From the NCBI GenBank assembly GCA_964548365.1, contig CAZJRD010000001.1:1-64000 (forward strand): a stretch of 64,000 nucleotides of DNA, read 5' to 3'. Shown here piece by piece: positions 51,605 to 60,500 of the stretch. How positions within the stretch are numbered: position 1 is the first letter of the stretch; every line of letters starts with the position of its first letter. The position numbers were made by a program, and so were the translations under genes. The DNA comes from B46-G9 sp964548365 (GTDB lineage Bacteria; Desulfobacterota; DSM-4660; Desulfatiglandales; Desulfatiglandaceae). The notes under the pieces are model-generated. The model had not been told where the DNA came from. It saw only the letters and a list, made by a program, of their open reading frames with translations, and searched no databases.

Positions 51605-53293
51605 CTACACCAACAGCATCTCCGTAATGGGGGCGCCGGCCGGAACCATCGGGTAGACCCCTTCCTCTTTTTCCACATGAAAATCCATCAGCACCGGCCC
51701 TTCCAGCGCAAGCCCTTTCTTCAGTACCGGCGCCACCTCTTCCGGTGTTGTGGCCCGCAATCCTGTCGCCCCATAGGCTTCGGCAAGCTTCACGAAATCA
51801 GGCGCGTGCTCCATATGGGTACATGCGTAGCACTTTTTATAGAACAGCTCCTGCCATTGCCTTACCATCCCCAGGTACTGGTTGTTGAGGATCACCACCT
51901 TGACCGGCAGTTTATACTGCACCGCCGTGGCCAGTTCCTGGATGTTCATCTGGATACTTCCATCCCCGGCAATATCCACCACCAGCTTTCCCGGATTCGC
52001 CACTTGGGCCCCTATGGCCGCGGGCAGGCCGAAGCCCATGCATCCCAGTCCTCCTGAGGTAATGAACGAATTGGGAGTGTCCAAGTGATAATACTGGGCC
52101 GCCCACATCTGATTCTGCCCCACTTCTGTCGCCACAATCGCCTTCCCCCCAGTAAGCTTGTAAAGCGTCTCGATCACGAACTGGGGCTTTGTCACCTCTT
52201 TCTGGTCGTACGCAAGAGGGTTCGTGCTCTTCCATTCCTCGATCTGTCGGAGCCAGGGCTCCCGTACCTTTCTGACACCGTTCAGCGTCTCTTTCTCGAG
52301 CAGATCATTCAGGATCTGCAGGGTCACCCTGCAATCACCGACGACAGGGATGGTCACCGGGATATTTTTCCTGATGGAGGTTGGATCGATATCGATATGA
52401 ACGATCTCTGCCTGGGAAGCAAAAGCATCGGTCTTTCCTGTTACGCGGTCGTCAAAGCGGACACCCACAGCGATAAGCAGATCACACGCTGAAGTGGACA
52501 TATTTGCCCGGTAGGTACCGTGCATCCCTAGCATCCCCAACCAGAGCTCATCACTGGCCGGAAAGGTGCCCAACCCCATGAGCGTCGTGGTAACGGGCGC
52601 GACGATCTTGCTTGCGAACCTTCTCAATTCATCGGATGCCTTTGAGAGGGCAACACCTCCCCCCGCGAGGATCATGGGCCTCTTGGCGTTCTTGATGAGG
52701 TTGATCACTTTTGAAAGCTGCTTCAGGTGAGGTTTATAGGTTGGTTGATAGGACTTCAGTTTGACATTCCTGCCCTTCTGATATGACCCCTGCATGCTCA
52801 TGATGTCTTTCGGAAGATCAACCAGCACGGGCCCTGGCCTTCCCGACCGGGCCAGATAGAAGGCCTCCCTGATCACCCTTCCCAGGTCATTGACGTCCGT
52901 CACGAGGTAGTTGTGCTTGGTACAGGGTCTGGTGATACCCACAATATCCACCTCCTGAAATGCGTCGTTCCCGATGAGTACCTTCGGCACCTGTCCGGTC
53001 AGCACCACAATAGGGATAGAATCCGAATAGGCCGTGGCAATACCGGTCACCGTATTGGTGGCACCCGGGCCGGACGTCACGAGGCAGACACCCACTCTCC
53101 CCGATGCCCTGGCATACCCGTCAGCCGCATGAACTGCTCCCTGTTCATGTCGTACCAGGATATGACGTATGTCGCTCTTGTCGAGCTGATCATAGATTTC
53201 GATGACCGCCCCCCCGGGATACCCGAAAATGGTATCAACCCCTTCTTCCTTCAGGCTTTTAAGTAGAATTTCCGCCCCTGTGAACGTTTTCAT
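51605..53293 (-). CDS. ilvB: Acetolactate synthase large subunit
   Basis: A 562-residue ThDP enzyme condensing two pyruvates, or pyruvate and 2-oxobutyrate, to acetohydroxy acids. FGYPGGAVIEIYDQL with the catalytic Glu in RHEQGAVHAADGYAR (about residue 50), an FAD-binding middle domain, and the ThDP motif DIAGDGSIQMNIQELATA (about 440-457) are complete. AAAGGAGA precedes the ATG. Upstream is leuD (58 bases), downstream ilvN (34 bases). Confidence 0.97.
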   Translation of the reverse strand: MKTFTGAEILLKSLKEEGVDTIFGYPGGAVIEIYDQLDKSDIRHILVRHEQGAVHAADGYARASGRVGVCLVTSGPGATNTVTGIATAYSDSIPIVVLTGQVPKVLIGNDAFQEVDIVGITRPCTKHNYLVTDVNDLGRVIREAFYLARSGRPGPVLVDLPKDIMSMQGSYQKGRNVKLKSYQPTYKPHLKQLSKVINLIKNAKRPMILAGGGVALSKASDELRRFASKIVAPVTTTLMGLGTFPASDELWLGMLGMHGTYRANMSTSACDLLIAVGVRFDDRVTGKTDAFASQAEIVHIDIDPTSIRKNIPVTIPVVGDCRVTLQILNDLLEKETLNGVRKVREPWLRQIEEWKSTNPLAYDQKEVTKPQFVIETLYKLTGGKAIVATEVGQNQMWAAQYYHLDTPNSFITSGGLGCMGFGLPAAIGAQVANPGKLVVDIAGDGSIQMNIQELATAVQYKLPVKVVILNNQYLGMVRQWQELFYKKCYACTHMEHAPDFVKLAEAYGATGLRATTPEEVAPVLKKGLALEGPVLMDFHVEKEEGVYPMVPAGAPITEMLLV

Positions 53294-53351
53294 GCCAATC
53301 TCCTTTTCTGTGATTCACTGTCCGGCACATTCCTTCTGCGCCTGTTTTACC

Positions 53352-53858
53352 TCACGCCTGTCGCCATTGGCCCTGTGCCCTTTTCACATACTCCACCAGG
53401 CCTCCCGCATCTATGATTGATCGCATGAATGGAGGCACCGGTCTTGCCTGGAATCGCTTTTTGCTGTTCTCGTTTTCGATTACTCCCGTGAAGAAATCAA
53501 GCGACACCTCCTCCCCTTCCTCGATCTGATCCGGAGCCTCTTCCGACTCCAGGATGGGCAGGCCGATGTTGAATGCGCTCCGGTAGAATATCCTGGCAAA
53601 ACTCTTGGCAATGACTGCGCCTATGCCAGCCTGCTTCAAGGCCCATGGCGCATGTTCCCGTGAAGATCCACAGCCAAAATTTACCCCTGCAACCAGGATA
53701 TCACCAAGACGTACTCTTTCAACAAAATCCGGTTTCAAGTCCGCGAAACAGTGTTTTGCTATCTCGTTCTTGTCAGAAATATTGAGAAATCTTGCGGGGA
53801 TAATCAAGTCTGTATCCACGTGATCCCCGACCTTCCATGCCATTCCCTGTATTTTCAT
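53352..53858 (-). CDS. leuD: 3-isopropylmalate dehydratase small subunit
   Basis: A 168-residue swivel-domain subunit of the isopropylmalate isomerase, with the conserved GVNFGCGSSREHAPWAL (about 57-73) and the N-terminal DHVDTDLIIPARFL. It is of the short, archaeal-like type. With citramalate synthase present, LeuCD would also serve the isoleucine route. AGGGG precedes the ATG at 53858. A gap of about 160 bases after leuC holds nothing recognised. Confidence 0.95.
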   Translation of the reverse strand: MKIQGMAWKVGDHVDTDLIIPARFLNISDKNEIAKHCFADLKPDFVERVRLGDILVAGVNFGCGSSREHAPWALKQAGIGAVIAKSFARIFYRSAFNIGLPILESEEAPDQIEEGEEVSLDFFTGVIENENSKKRFQARPVPPFMRSIIDAGGLVEYVKRAQGQWRQA

Positions 53859-54018
53859 CAACCCCTATCCTCCAAAAAGTTCAGGTTTCCACTTGCCAGA
53901 TCTACTACCTCCACCCTGCCAGGCTCTACGACAAACGAAGAAGATATCCTATGCTGTGTTGCTCCCATCAATCTCCTATTGGTACGCACGCTTTGCCACT
54001 CGAGCTGCAACTTTTCGC

Positions 54019-55281
54019 CTATGCTATCTCAGCAGGAGAAATGATCTCTCCTGCGATAGCCGAGGCTGCCGCAACCGCTGGACCCGCGAGATAGACTTCA
54101 CTCTTAGGATGCCCCATCCTGCCCACAAAATTCCGGTTGCTCGTGGAAAGCGCTTTTTCACCTGCCGCAAGAATCCCCATATGCCCTCCCAGGCACGGCC
54201 CGCAACACGGAGGTCCGATTACCGCGCCTGCTTCCAGGAACACTTCCATGATCCCTTCCCGGAGGGCTTCCCGGTAAATCGTTGGCGATCCAGGGATGAC
54301 AATGAACCGGGTGGACGCTGCAACCCTGTGCCCCTTCAGGATGGCCGCCGCCTTCCGCAGGTCTTCCAGGCGCCCGTTGGTACACGACCCCAGAAAGACC
54401 TGGTCCAGCCTGACCGATCCTATTTCGGAGATGGGCCTGACGTTGTCCGGCGAATGGGGTATCGCGACCTGCGGTTCCATGGTATCCAGGACCACATGGA
54501 TCTCCTTCACATACTCTGCGGCCGGATCGCTCTGGATAAAAGACCCCTCCCGTTTACTCCGATTCGTCATATAACCTCGGGTAACATTGTCCGCTTCGAA
54601 AATGCCGTTTTTCGCCCCCGCCTCCACGGCCATGTTGGACATGGTAAACCGGTGCGCCATGGATAATTGCCCGATGCCGTCACCGGTAAATTCCAGCGCC
54701 CGGTACACGGCCCCTGCTACACCAAGGACGCCGAGCGTATAGAGAATCAGGTCCTTTCCTCCTACCCAGAGCGGAAGTTTTCCCTCGTAAATGAGCCGTA
54801 TGGATTCGGGGACTTTGAGCCACGTTCTGCCAGTGGCAAGAATAACCCCAAGATCGGTGCTCCCCACTCCTGAAGAAAACGCGCCCAGTGCCCCGTAGGT
54901 ACACGTATGGCTGTCAGCGCCGATAACCAGGTCGCCGGGAGAAACAAGACCCTTTTCCGGCAGGATGACATGCTCAATACCTGTCTCTCCCAGCTCGAAA
55001 AAATGCTTGATTCCCTGCTTCCGGACAAATTCCCTCATGAGCTTGACCTGCTGGGCGGACTGGATATCCTTGTTCGGCACAAAATGGTCCTGGATCATCG
55101 CAATCTTTTCCCGGTCAAAAACACCTTCTGCACCAAGCTCCCTGAATACCCCAATAGCCAGAGGGGCGGTAATATCGTTTGCCAGGGCCAGGTCCACATC
55201 CACCTGGACCAAGTCGCCGGGGCGGACTGATTCCTTTCCCGCGTGTGCCGCCAGGATTTTTTCTGTAATTGTCATTGGCAT
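54019..55281 (-). CDS. leuC: 3-isopropylmalate dehydratase large subunit
   Basis: A 420-residue aconitase-family subunit with the [4Fe-4S] cysteines in FLGSCTNGR (about 298) and GPPCCGPCLGGHMG (about 354-367), and the substrate motif ADSHTCTYGALGAF. The length is that of the short LeuC/homoaconitase group common in archaea and anaerobes, matching the short LeuD. GGAGG lies 12 bases before the first ATG. Second enzyme of the leucine branch, probably also isomerising citramalate. Confidence 0.95.
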   Translation of the reverse strand: MPMTITEKILAAHAGKESVRPGDLVQVDVDLALANDITAPLAIGVFRELGAEGVFDREKIAMIQDHFVPNKDIQSAQQVKLMREFVRKQGIKHFFELGETGIEHVILPEKGLVSPGDLVIGADSHTCTYGALGAFSSGVGSTDLGVILATGRTWLKVPESIRLIYEGKLPLWVGGKDLILYTLGVLGVAGAVYRALEFTGDGIGQLSMAHRFTMSNMAVEAGAKNGIFEADNVTRGYMTNRSKREGSFIQSDPAAEYVKEIHVVLDTMEPQVAIPHSPDNVRPISEIGSVRLDQVFLGSCTNGRLEDLRKAAAILKGHRVAASTRFIVIPGSPTIYREALREGIMEVFLEAGAVIGPPCCGPCLGGHMGILAAGEKALSTSNRNFVGRMGHPKSEVYLAGPAVAAASAIAGEIISPAEIA

Positions 55282-55360
55282 GGTTTCTCGTTAACCTCCA
55301 TTTCCTCATATCTTTTTGTTGCGGTGGGACAGAATTCTTGAAGGCAGGCATTCGCCATAC

Positions 55361-56905
55361 TTAAAACGCGTTCTCATTGGGTGACAGTACTGGGTTCTTC
55401 TTCATATACTCAAGGCGATTGAGGCCGTTAATATATGCCTTGGCGCTGGCCGTAATAATATCGGGGTCAGTCCCTTTTCCCAGGGCCAGAAGCCCGTTTT
55501 CCTGGAGCCTTACCGTCACCTCACCCTGGGCATCCATACCGCCGGTTATGGCGTTGACCGAGAACCGCATGAGCTTGCAATTCGTCCCCGTCACTTTGGC
55601 AATGGTATTGAAGGCGGCATCAATGGGTCCCACCCCAAACCCGGCTCCCTGGACCTCTTCACCCCTGATTTTCAGTTTCACCGTGGCGGTGGGAACGGCA
55701 ACTGTACCGCTCACCACATTCAGGTAATCCAATTTATACGTGTCAGGAACCCGTAAGATCTCCTCCGCTACAAGGGCCTCGATATCCTCATCCAGAATTT
55801 CTTTGCGTTTGTCGGCAAGCTCCTTGAACTTCTGAAAAAATGTTGCCAGTTCTTCGTCAGAAAGCTCATGGCCCAGTACCTCGAGTTTCTTCTGGATAGC
55901 ATGCTTTCCCGAATGTTTACCTAACACCAGTCGGTTTTTTGAAAGGCCCACTGTCTCGGGATCCATGATTTCGTAAGTCATCTTGTGCTTCAGGACTCCG
56001 TCCTGGTGAATGCCAGCCTCATGGGCAAATGCATTCGCTCCTACCACAGCCTTGTTGGGTTGTACCACAATCCCGGTGACCATACTCACGAGCCGGCTCG
56101 TGGGATAGATCTGGCGGGTGTCAATGCCTGTTTCAAGACTTACCATATCTTTGCGTGTATACAGGCTCATAACCACCTCCTCCAGGGAAGTGTTGCCTGC
56201 CCGCTCACCGATCCCATTCATGGTCACTTCCGCCTGGCGCGCACCTGCCCGCAGACCGGCCAAGGTGTTTGCCGTTGCCAGACCAAGGTCGTCGTGGCAG
56301 TGAATGCTCAATATGGCCTTTTTAATATTCGAGGTGTTTTTTCTCACATGACTTACAAGCGCGAAGAACTCATCAGGAAGTGCATATCCCACTGTGTCCG
56401 GGATGTTCACGATTGTGGCGCCTGCATCAATCACTGCTTCAAAAACCCGGCAAAGAAAATCAGGGTCGCTCCTGGAAGCGTCTTCAGCCGAAAATTCAAC
56501 GTTTTCCGTGTAGGTTGCGGCGTGACGTACGGCATTGACGGCGGCTTCAATCACCTGGCCACGCGTCATCTTGAGCTTATGTTCAAGGTGGATGTCCGAC
56601 GTGGCGATAAAGGTGTGGATTCTTGGATGAGTTGCCTCTTTGATAGCTCCCCATGCCCGATCAATATCCCCCCTGGCGGCCCGTGCCAGCGCCGTCACCT
56701 GCGCCCGGCGAATTTTCTCGGAAACGAATTTTACAGCCTCGAAATCACCTGCCGAGGCCGCAGGAAAACCCGCCTCAATGGCGTCCACCCCCAGTTTTTC
56801 CAGTTGAATGGCGAGGCGGACCTTTTCCGCCACATTCATACTGGCGCCCGGAGACTGCTCTCCGTCCCGTAGCGTTGTATCGAAAATGATGATCCGTTTG
56901 CTCAT
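55361..56905 (-). CDS. leuA: 2-isopropylmalate synthase
   Basis: A 514-residue enzyme condensing 2-oxoisovalerate and acetyl-CoA. The N-terminal TIM barrel has FDTTLRDGEQSPGASM and HCHDDLGLATANTLAG (metal His), and the C-terminal allosteric domain (about 390-500) is present, so leucine feedback is likely. The start is the ATG at 56905, with AGGGAGG upstream; an earlier in-frame ATG adds 28 unlike residues. It follows cimA by 211 bases, which contain a possible 40-codon frame. Confidence 0.97.
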   Translation of the reverse strand: MSKRIIIFDTTLRDGEQSPGASMNVAEKVRLAIQLEKLGVDAIEAGFPAASAGDFEAVKFVSEKIRRAQVTALARAARGDIDRAWGAIKEATHPRIHTFIATSDIHLEHKLKMTRGQVIEAAVNAVRHAATYTENVEFSAEDASRSDPDFLCRVFEAVIDAGATIVNIPDTVGYALPDEFFALVSHVRKNTSNIKKAILSIHCHDDLGLATANTLAGLRAGARQAEVTMNGIGERAGNTSLEEVVMSLYTRKDMVSLETGIDTRQIYPTSRLVSMVTGIVVQPNKAVVGANAFAHEAGIHQDGVLKHKMTYEIMDPETVGLSKNRLVLGKHSGKHAIQKKLEVLGHELSDEELATFFQKFKELADKRKEILDEDIEALVAEEILRVPDTYKLDYLNVVSGTVAVPTATVKLKIRGEEVQGAGFGVGPIDAAFNTIAKVTGTNCKLMRFSVNAITGGMDAQGEVTVRLQENGLLALGKGTDPDIITASAKAYINGLNRLEYMKKNPVLSPNENAF

Positions 56906-56978
56906 GGAATAACCTCCCTTTTTTTCTATAATCAATGACCGCTTTGCCCGTTTGCCGGTTGAGCCGGTTTCGTCCGGA

Positions 56979-57101
56979 TCACCCGACAAAACGCCATCCG
57001 TCGTGAGAAAAAAGGTTTCCCATAAGCACCCGCCGCAGTGTCCCGATTTCCCGGAACGCTGCGGCGTAAGATTCCTCGCTTGTCTCCAACTGTTTCATCA
57101 T
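56979..57101 (-). CDS. Possible small protein between cimA and leuA (40 aa)
   Basis: A frame of 41 codons starting with a double ATG 15 bases after the cimA stop: MMKQLETSEESYAAAF, then REIGTLRRVLMGN and a TGA. Codon use looks like that of neighbours, but the ribosome site is weak and no family is known. It could be a decayed remnant or chance. Confidence 0.25.
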   Translation of the reverse strand: MMKQLETSEESYAAAFREIGTLRRVLMGNLFSHDGWRFVG

Positions 57102-57116
57102 CACATCACCACTTTT

Positions 57117-58682
57117 TTACGATTCTCTGGACAGCTTATACTGCACACTTTCTACCAGGGCCTGCCAGCTCGCCTCAATCACGTTTTCAGAAACCCCGAT
57201 GGTGGACCAGATCTCCTCTGCATCTCTGGATTCGATCTGCACCCTGACCTTGGCCGCGGTGCCGCCGCCACCATCGATGACGCGCACCTTGAAATCCACC
57301 AACCCCATTTCCTCGACCTGAGGAAAAAACTTGGTCAGGGCCTTCCGCAGGGCGTTATCGAGGGCATTCACCGGCCCGTCTCCTTCTGCTGCCGTTATCT
57401 CTTCCTCTTTTCCGACGGAAATCTTGATGGTGGCCTGGGACGTGCTCGCGCCGAAACGATTCTTTTCAATGGTCACCCTGAACGACTCCAGGTTAAAGGG
57501 ATCCTTGAACTGACCCGTAACCCGTTTTATGAGGAGTTCGAGGGACCCTTCAGCAGCATCAAACTGGTAGCCAAGATTTTCAAGCCGCTTGATCTCGTTT
57601 ACAATTTTCTGGCTGGTGAACCCATTCCCCCCGAGCTTGAGGCCCAGTTCACTACTCTTGTACGCGATATTGCTCTTGCCGGAGAGGTCTGAAACCAGCA
57701 CCCGCCTGCGGTTTCCAACCGCTTCCGGATCCATGTGCTCGTAAGCCACCGGATTTTTCATAATCGCACTGACATGAACGCCCCCCTTGTGGGCAAAAGA
57801 GCTCTTTCCTACAAAGGGTCGCTGGTTCAGGGGAGAGATATTCGCGACCTCGCTGACATAGCGTGAGAGTTCGGTCAGTTGCTTCAGTTTTTCCTCTGCA
57901 AGGCAGGAGCATCCCATTTTCCCCTGGAGGTTGCCGATCACTGCAATCAGATCCGCGTTCCCGCACCGTTCCCCGTATCCGTTGATCGTTCCCTGGACCA
58001 TGGTCACTCCCGATTCAACGGCCACCAGGGAGTTTGCCAGCGCGAGACCACAATCATTATGGGCATGCATGCCAACCGGGGATGTAATCGCCGACATGGT
58101 GTGCCTCAGGATCTCCTGGACTTCCTGCGGCATAGATCCGCCATTGGTATCACACAAGACAATCATATCCGCTCCTGCCCGCTCTGCAGCATGCACCGTT
58201 CCCATGGCATAGGGAGAGTTTTGCTTGTATCCGTCGAAAAAGTGCTCCGCATCATAAATCACTTCCAACCCTTTTTCTTTCAAATACGCCACGCTCTCTT
58301 CTATCATGGCCAGATTTTCTTCCAGGGAAACCCCGAGGATCTCCCTTGCATGGAGGTCCCAGGATTTGCCGAAGACACACACCGCCCCGGTCCCGGTTCT
58401 CAGCAATTCCTGGATATTTTCATCCTTCTCGGGAGTTGTCCCGGGCCTCCGGGTGCTCCCGAAGGCGGTCAGCCGCGTATTGGTGAAACGCGCATTCCGG
58501 GCAAGCTCGAAAAACCTGGCATCCTTGGGGTTGGAGCCGGGCCAGCCCCCTTCGACATACGGGATACCGAACGTATCAAGCTTCTGCGCGATCCTGAGCT
58601 TGTCCTCCGCGGAAAGGGTGACCTGCTCACCTTGCGTGCCGTCTCGCAAGGTGGTATCATAGAGGATAATTTTTTTCTGCAT
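57117..58682 (-). CDS. cimA: (R)-citramalate synthase
   Basis: A 521-residue HMGL-family enzyme condensing pyruvate and acetyl-CoA to citramalate, first step of threonine-independent isoleucine synthesis. YDTTLRDGTQGEQVTLS at the start and EGGWPGSNPKD (about 43) separate it from LeuA; HAHNDCGLALAN holds metal ligands, and a C-terminal LeuA-type regulatory domain is present (about 385-515). It is the first structural gene after the attenuator. This pathway is known in Geobacter and many anaerobes. Confidence 0.96.
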   Translation of the reverse strand: MQKKIILYDTTLRDGTQGEQVTLSAEDKLRIAQKLDTFGIPYVEGGWPGSNPKDARFFELARNARFTNTRLTAFGSTRRPGTTPEKDENIQELLRTGTGAVCVFGKSWDLHAREILGVSLEENLAMIEESVAYLKEKGLEVIYDAEHFFDGYKQNSPYAMGTVHAAERAGADMIVLCDTNGGSMPQEVQEILRHTMSAITSPVGMHAHNDCGLALANSLVAVESGVTMVQGTINGYGERCGNADLIAVIGNLQGKMGCSCLAEEKLKQLTELSRYVSEVANISPLNQRPFVGKSSFAHKGGVHVSAIMKNPVAYEHMDPEAVGNRRRVLVSDLSGKSNIAYKSSELGLKLGGNGFTSQKIVNEIKRLENLGYQFDAAEGSLELLIKRVTGQFKDPFNLESFRVTIEKNRFGASTSQATIKISVGKEEEITAAEGDGPVNALDNALRKALTKFFPQVEEMGLVDFKVRVIDGGGGTAAKVRVQIESRDAEEIWSTIGVSENVIEASWQALVESVQYKLSRES

Positions 58683-58711
58683 GTCAGATCTCCGGTTTTG
58701 CTGTTTTCCCC

Positions 58712-58753
58712 AAAAAAAAATCCGTTATCAGGTCTGGCCTGATAACGGATTTT
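58712..58753 (-). terminator. Attenuator terminator upstream of cimA
   Basis: A 16-bp stem formed by 58738-58753 and 58717-58732 (core ATCCGTTATCAGG / CCTGATAACGGAT), followed on the minus strand by nine T. It lies between the leader peptide and cimA, 30 bases before the cimA start. Confidence 0.9.
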
Positions 58754-58857
58754 GTGAAGCGTAAAAAAAACTAAGTCATTATCAGGCCGGGACGTTCGAG
58801 CGTCACGACAACAAGGAGCAACAGGGGCAGGAGTATCCCTGTTGCGCTGATAATGAC
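58712..58857 (-). promoter_or_regulatory. Ribosome-mediated transcription attenuator of the cimA-leu-ilv operon
   Basis: On the minus strand four segments pair in alternative ways. Segment 1 GTCATTATCAG (58857-58847) pairs with segment 2 CTGATAATGAC (58785-58775), 11 bp. Segment 2 GGCCTGATAA (58788-58779) pairs with segment 3 TTATCAGGCC (58745-58736), 10 bp. Segment 3 pairs with segment 4 as terminator. Segment 1 lies in Val/Ile codons of the leader peptide and the stop codon in segment 2, as the classic model requires. Confidence 0.88.
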
Positions 58858-58884
58858 GATAATGTTGTTCACCACGTTTTTCAT
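58771..58884 (-). CDS. Branched-chain amino acid leader peptide (37 aa)
   Basis: A 38-codon frame starting at ATG 58884 and ending with TAG at 58771-58773. Twenty of the 37 residues are Ile, Leu or Val, with runs IIVII, ILL and LLLLVVV. Shortage of these aminoacyl-tRNAs would stall the ribosome over segment 1 of the attenuator and favour the antiterminator. The ribosome site is weak (GAAAAGAA). A hydrophobic membrane micropeptide is the alternative, but the attenuator hairpins make the leader role far more likely. Confidence 0.85.
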   Translation of the reverse strand: MKNVVNNIIVIISATGILLPLLLLVVVTLERPGLIMT

Positions 58885-58925
58885 ATTCTTTTCAATAGCT
58901 GTTCAATATCAAATTTGCAAATCAC

Positions 58926-58952
58926 AATCTACTACTATTTCCTTTCTGTCAA
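58926..58952 (-). promoter_or_regulatory. Possible promoter of the cimA operon leader
   Basis: TTGACA (58952-58947 on the minus strand) lies inside the last codons of the upstream gene, followed after 15 nt by TAGATT (58931-58926). The -35 is perfect, while the spacer is short and the -10 only fair. Confidence 0.4.
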
Positions 58953-60500
58953 GCTCTTTTTTTTCGCTTTCGTCTGAAACCGCTTCACTTCGCGGTGCAA
59001 TCGTTCCCGCTCATTCGGGGCCAGGGGGATATGCTCCACCGATCCCTCATCCATTCCGAGGGTTTTCAAGAGGCCCTTCACCTGTCGGACTATACTTGCC
59101 GCCCTGATGGTTCCATCGCCGGACCGGCAGTTATCCTTGTGGCACGAAACCACCACTACACCGTCAGCCCCTTCCCGTTTCGCCAGGGTTTCAAGGATAT
59201 ACTGGCTCCGGAGGGTCCCGGCGCACGGCACCTCGATCCAGCGGACAGCATTCAATACCGGATCATTCTCCTCCAGATATTGACGCACCAGGTCCACAGA
59301 TCTTTCACATACAAATCCGGTCAAACCCGGTGATTTGTCCTGTTCTCCAGCAATTTTTTCAGGGAATAACCGTTCGAAAAAGGAAGGCTTTTCAAACCCG
59401 GAAAGCTCGATCGCCTCATTGGGGCAAAGACTGGTACAGATTCCGCACCGCTGGCAGGCCAGGTGCAGGAAGTGCGGTTTGTCGGTAAAAAGGATGGCGC
59501 CATGGGGGCATACCCTGAAACAGGTGAGACAGGTAGCACAACGGTCACGGTCATAGATGATCTGTTCAACCGGAATTACTTCATCGAGCCACCGGGAAAG
59601 GGCCTGCACCTCTTCAACCACGGACGGGATATTCTGCTCTCTTTCCCATTCGCTCAATCCCGCGACGCTTCCCCCCGCCACGAGAACCCCGCGACGATTG
59701 GTGAGGCAAGGGACCCGCAGGAGGTTATCTCCCTGGAGAAATCCCTCCTGATCCGTTTCGAGGCCGAGTACTCCGGCCAGTTTTTTCAGCTCCGGCGCGG
59801 GTCGTTCCCTTTCACCCACCACCAGGAGGTCTCCCGACACACGCAGCACATCATCCAGGACAATATCATCAAACCGGGTCCTTACCTCTTTCGCGTCCAC
59901 TTCCAGTTCAAGCAGGTCTGTCCTGGCAACAAGACAACCGCCGTCCCGCATCCTCCCATAAAGCATTTCAAGCCCCGGTGAGGCGACCTTTACCTGGCAG
60001 GTGATAAGGCAGCACGCGATCTCATGATCCTCCTGCGCAGTCACGATTGCGTTCAGGAATCGCGCGCTTGCGGCAACCGAATTGACCCCATCCAGCCTGT
60101 CGAGGAAAATGATCTTCCCGTATTTTTCTCCAAACGCGTCATCATTCAGTTGCTCAAGGTATGAAAGGGGCCAGATGCGCTCGTGGTGGGGCTCTCCAAG
60201 GATGTCATACACCGGTTCGCGGACGGATTCGTAAGCGACCACAATGAAGTCCGATCGACGTTCCTCTCTTTTCCCGACAACCCCTAATACGAGGGTAAAA
60301 TCGCTCACCTGCCCTTTCACGGAAACAAGCTCTTCACCTGCTACATACTCCGCACCCTCCGGAACTTCATTGGTATTTTTTTCATTGGGCATGACCAGCA
60401 TGACCGGAAAACCCCTCTTGAGGAGCTCCTCGCTCAGCCGACGGGCTGTTTCCCCATTTCCAAGGACTGCAACCGTTTTCTCCGGGGACAGAGGTTTCAT
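58935..60500 (-). CDS. HdrA-like/MvhD-like fusion protein (QmoB-like)
   Basis: A 521-residue protein. The N-terminal part is a reduced HdrA/QmoB-like nucleotide-binding domain (VAVLGNGETARRLSEEL at 10-26; VLVAGGSVAGLSEW at about 286). Then two [4Fe-4S] sites CATCLTCFRVCPHGAI and CQRCGICTSLCPNEAI (about 322-368), and a C-terminal MvhD-like domain (GFVCERSVDL, VPCAGTLRSQ, VSCHKDNCRSGDG). The MvhD domain keeps the later cysteines but lacks the CxxC of the first motif. It is the last gene of hdrC-hdrB-hdrA-this, coupled to hdrA by 4 bases, and probably receives electrons from an outside donor. Confidence 0.87.
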   Translation of the reverse strand: MKPLSPEKTVAVLGNGETARRLSEELLKRGFPVMLVMPNEKNTNEVPEGAEYVAGEELVSVKGQVSDFTLVLGVVGKREERRSDFIVVAYESVREPVYDILGEPHHERIWPLSYLEQLNDDAFGEKYGKIIFLDRLDGVNSVAASARFLNAIVTAQEDHEIACCLITCQVKVASPGLEMLYGRMRDGGCLVARTDLLELEVDAKEVRTRFDDIVLDDVLRVSGDLLVVGERERPAPELKKLAGVLGLETDQEGFLQGDNLLRVPCLTNRRGVLVAGGSVAGLSEWEREQNIPSVVEEVQALSRWLDEVIPVEQIIYDRDRCATCLTCFRVCPHGAILFTDKPHFLHLACQRCGICTSLCPNEAIELSGFEKPSFFERLFPEKIAGEQDKSPGLTGFVCERSVDLVRQYLEENDPVLNAVRWIEVPCAGTLRSQYILETLAKREGADGVVVVSCHKDNCRSGDGTIRAASIVRQVKGLLKTLGMDEGSVEHIPLAPNERERLHREVKRFQTKAKKKSLTERK

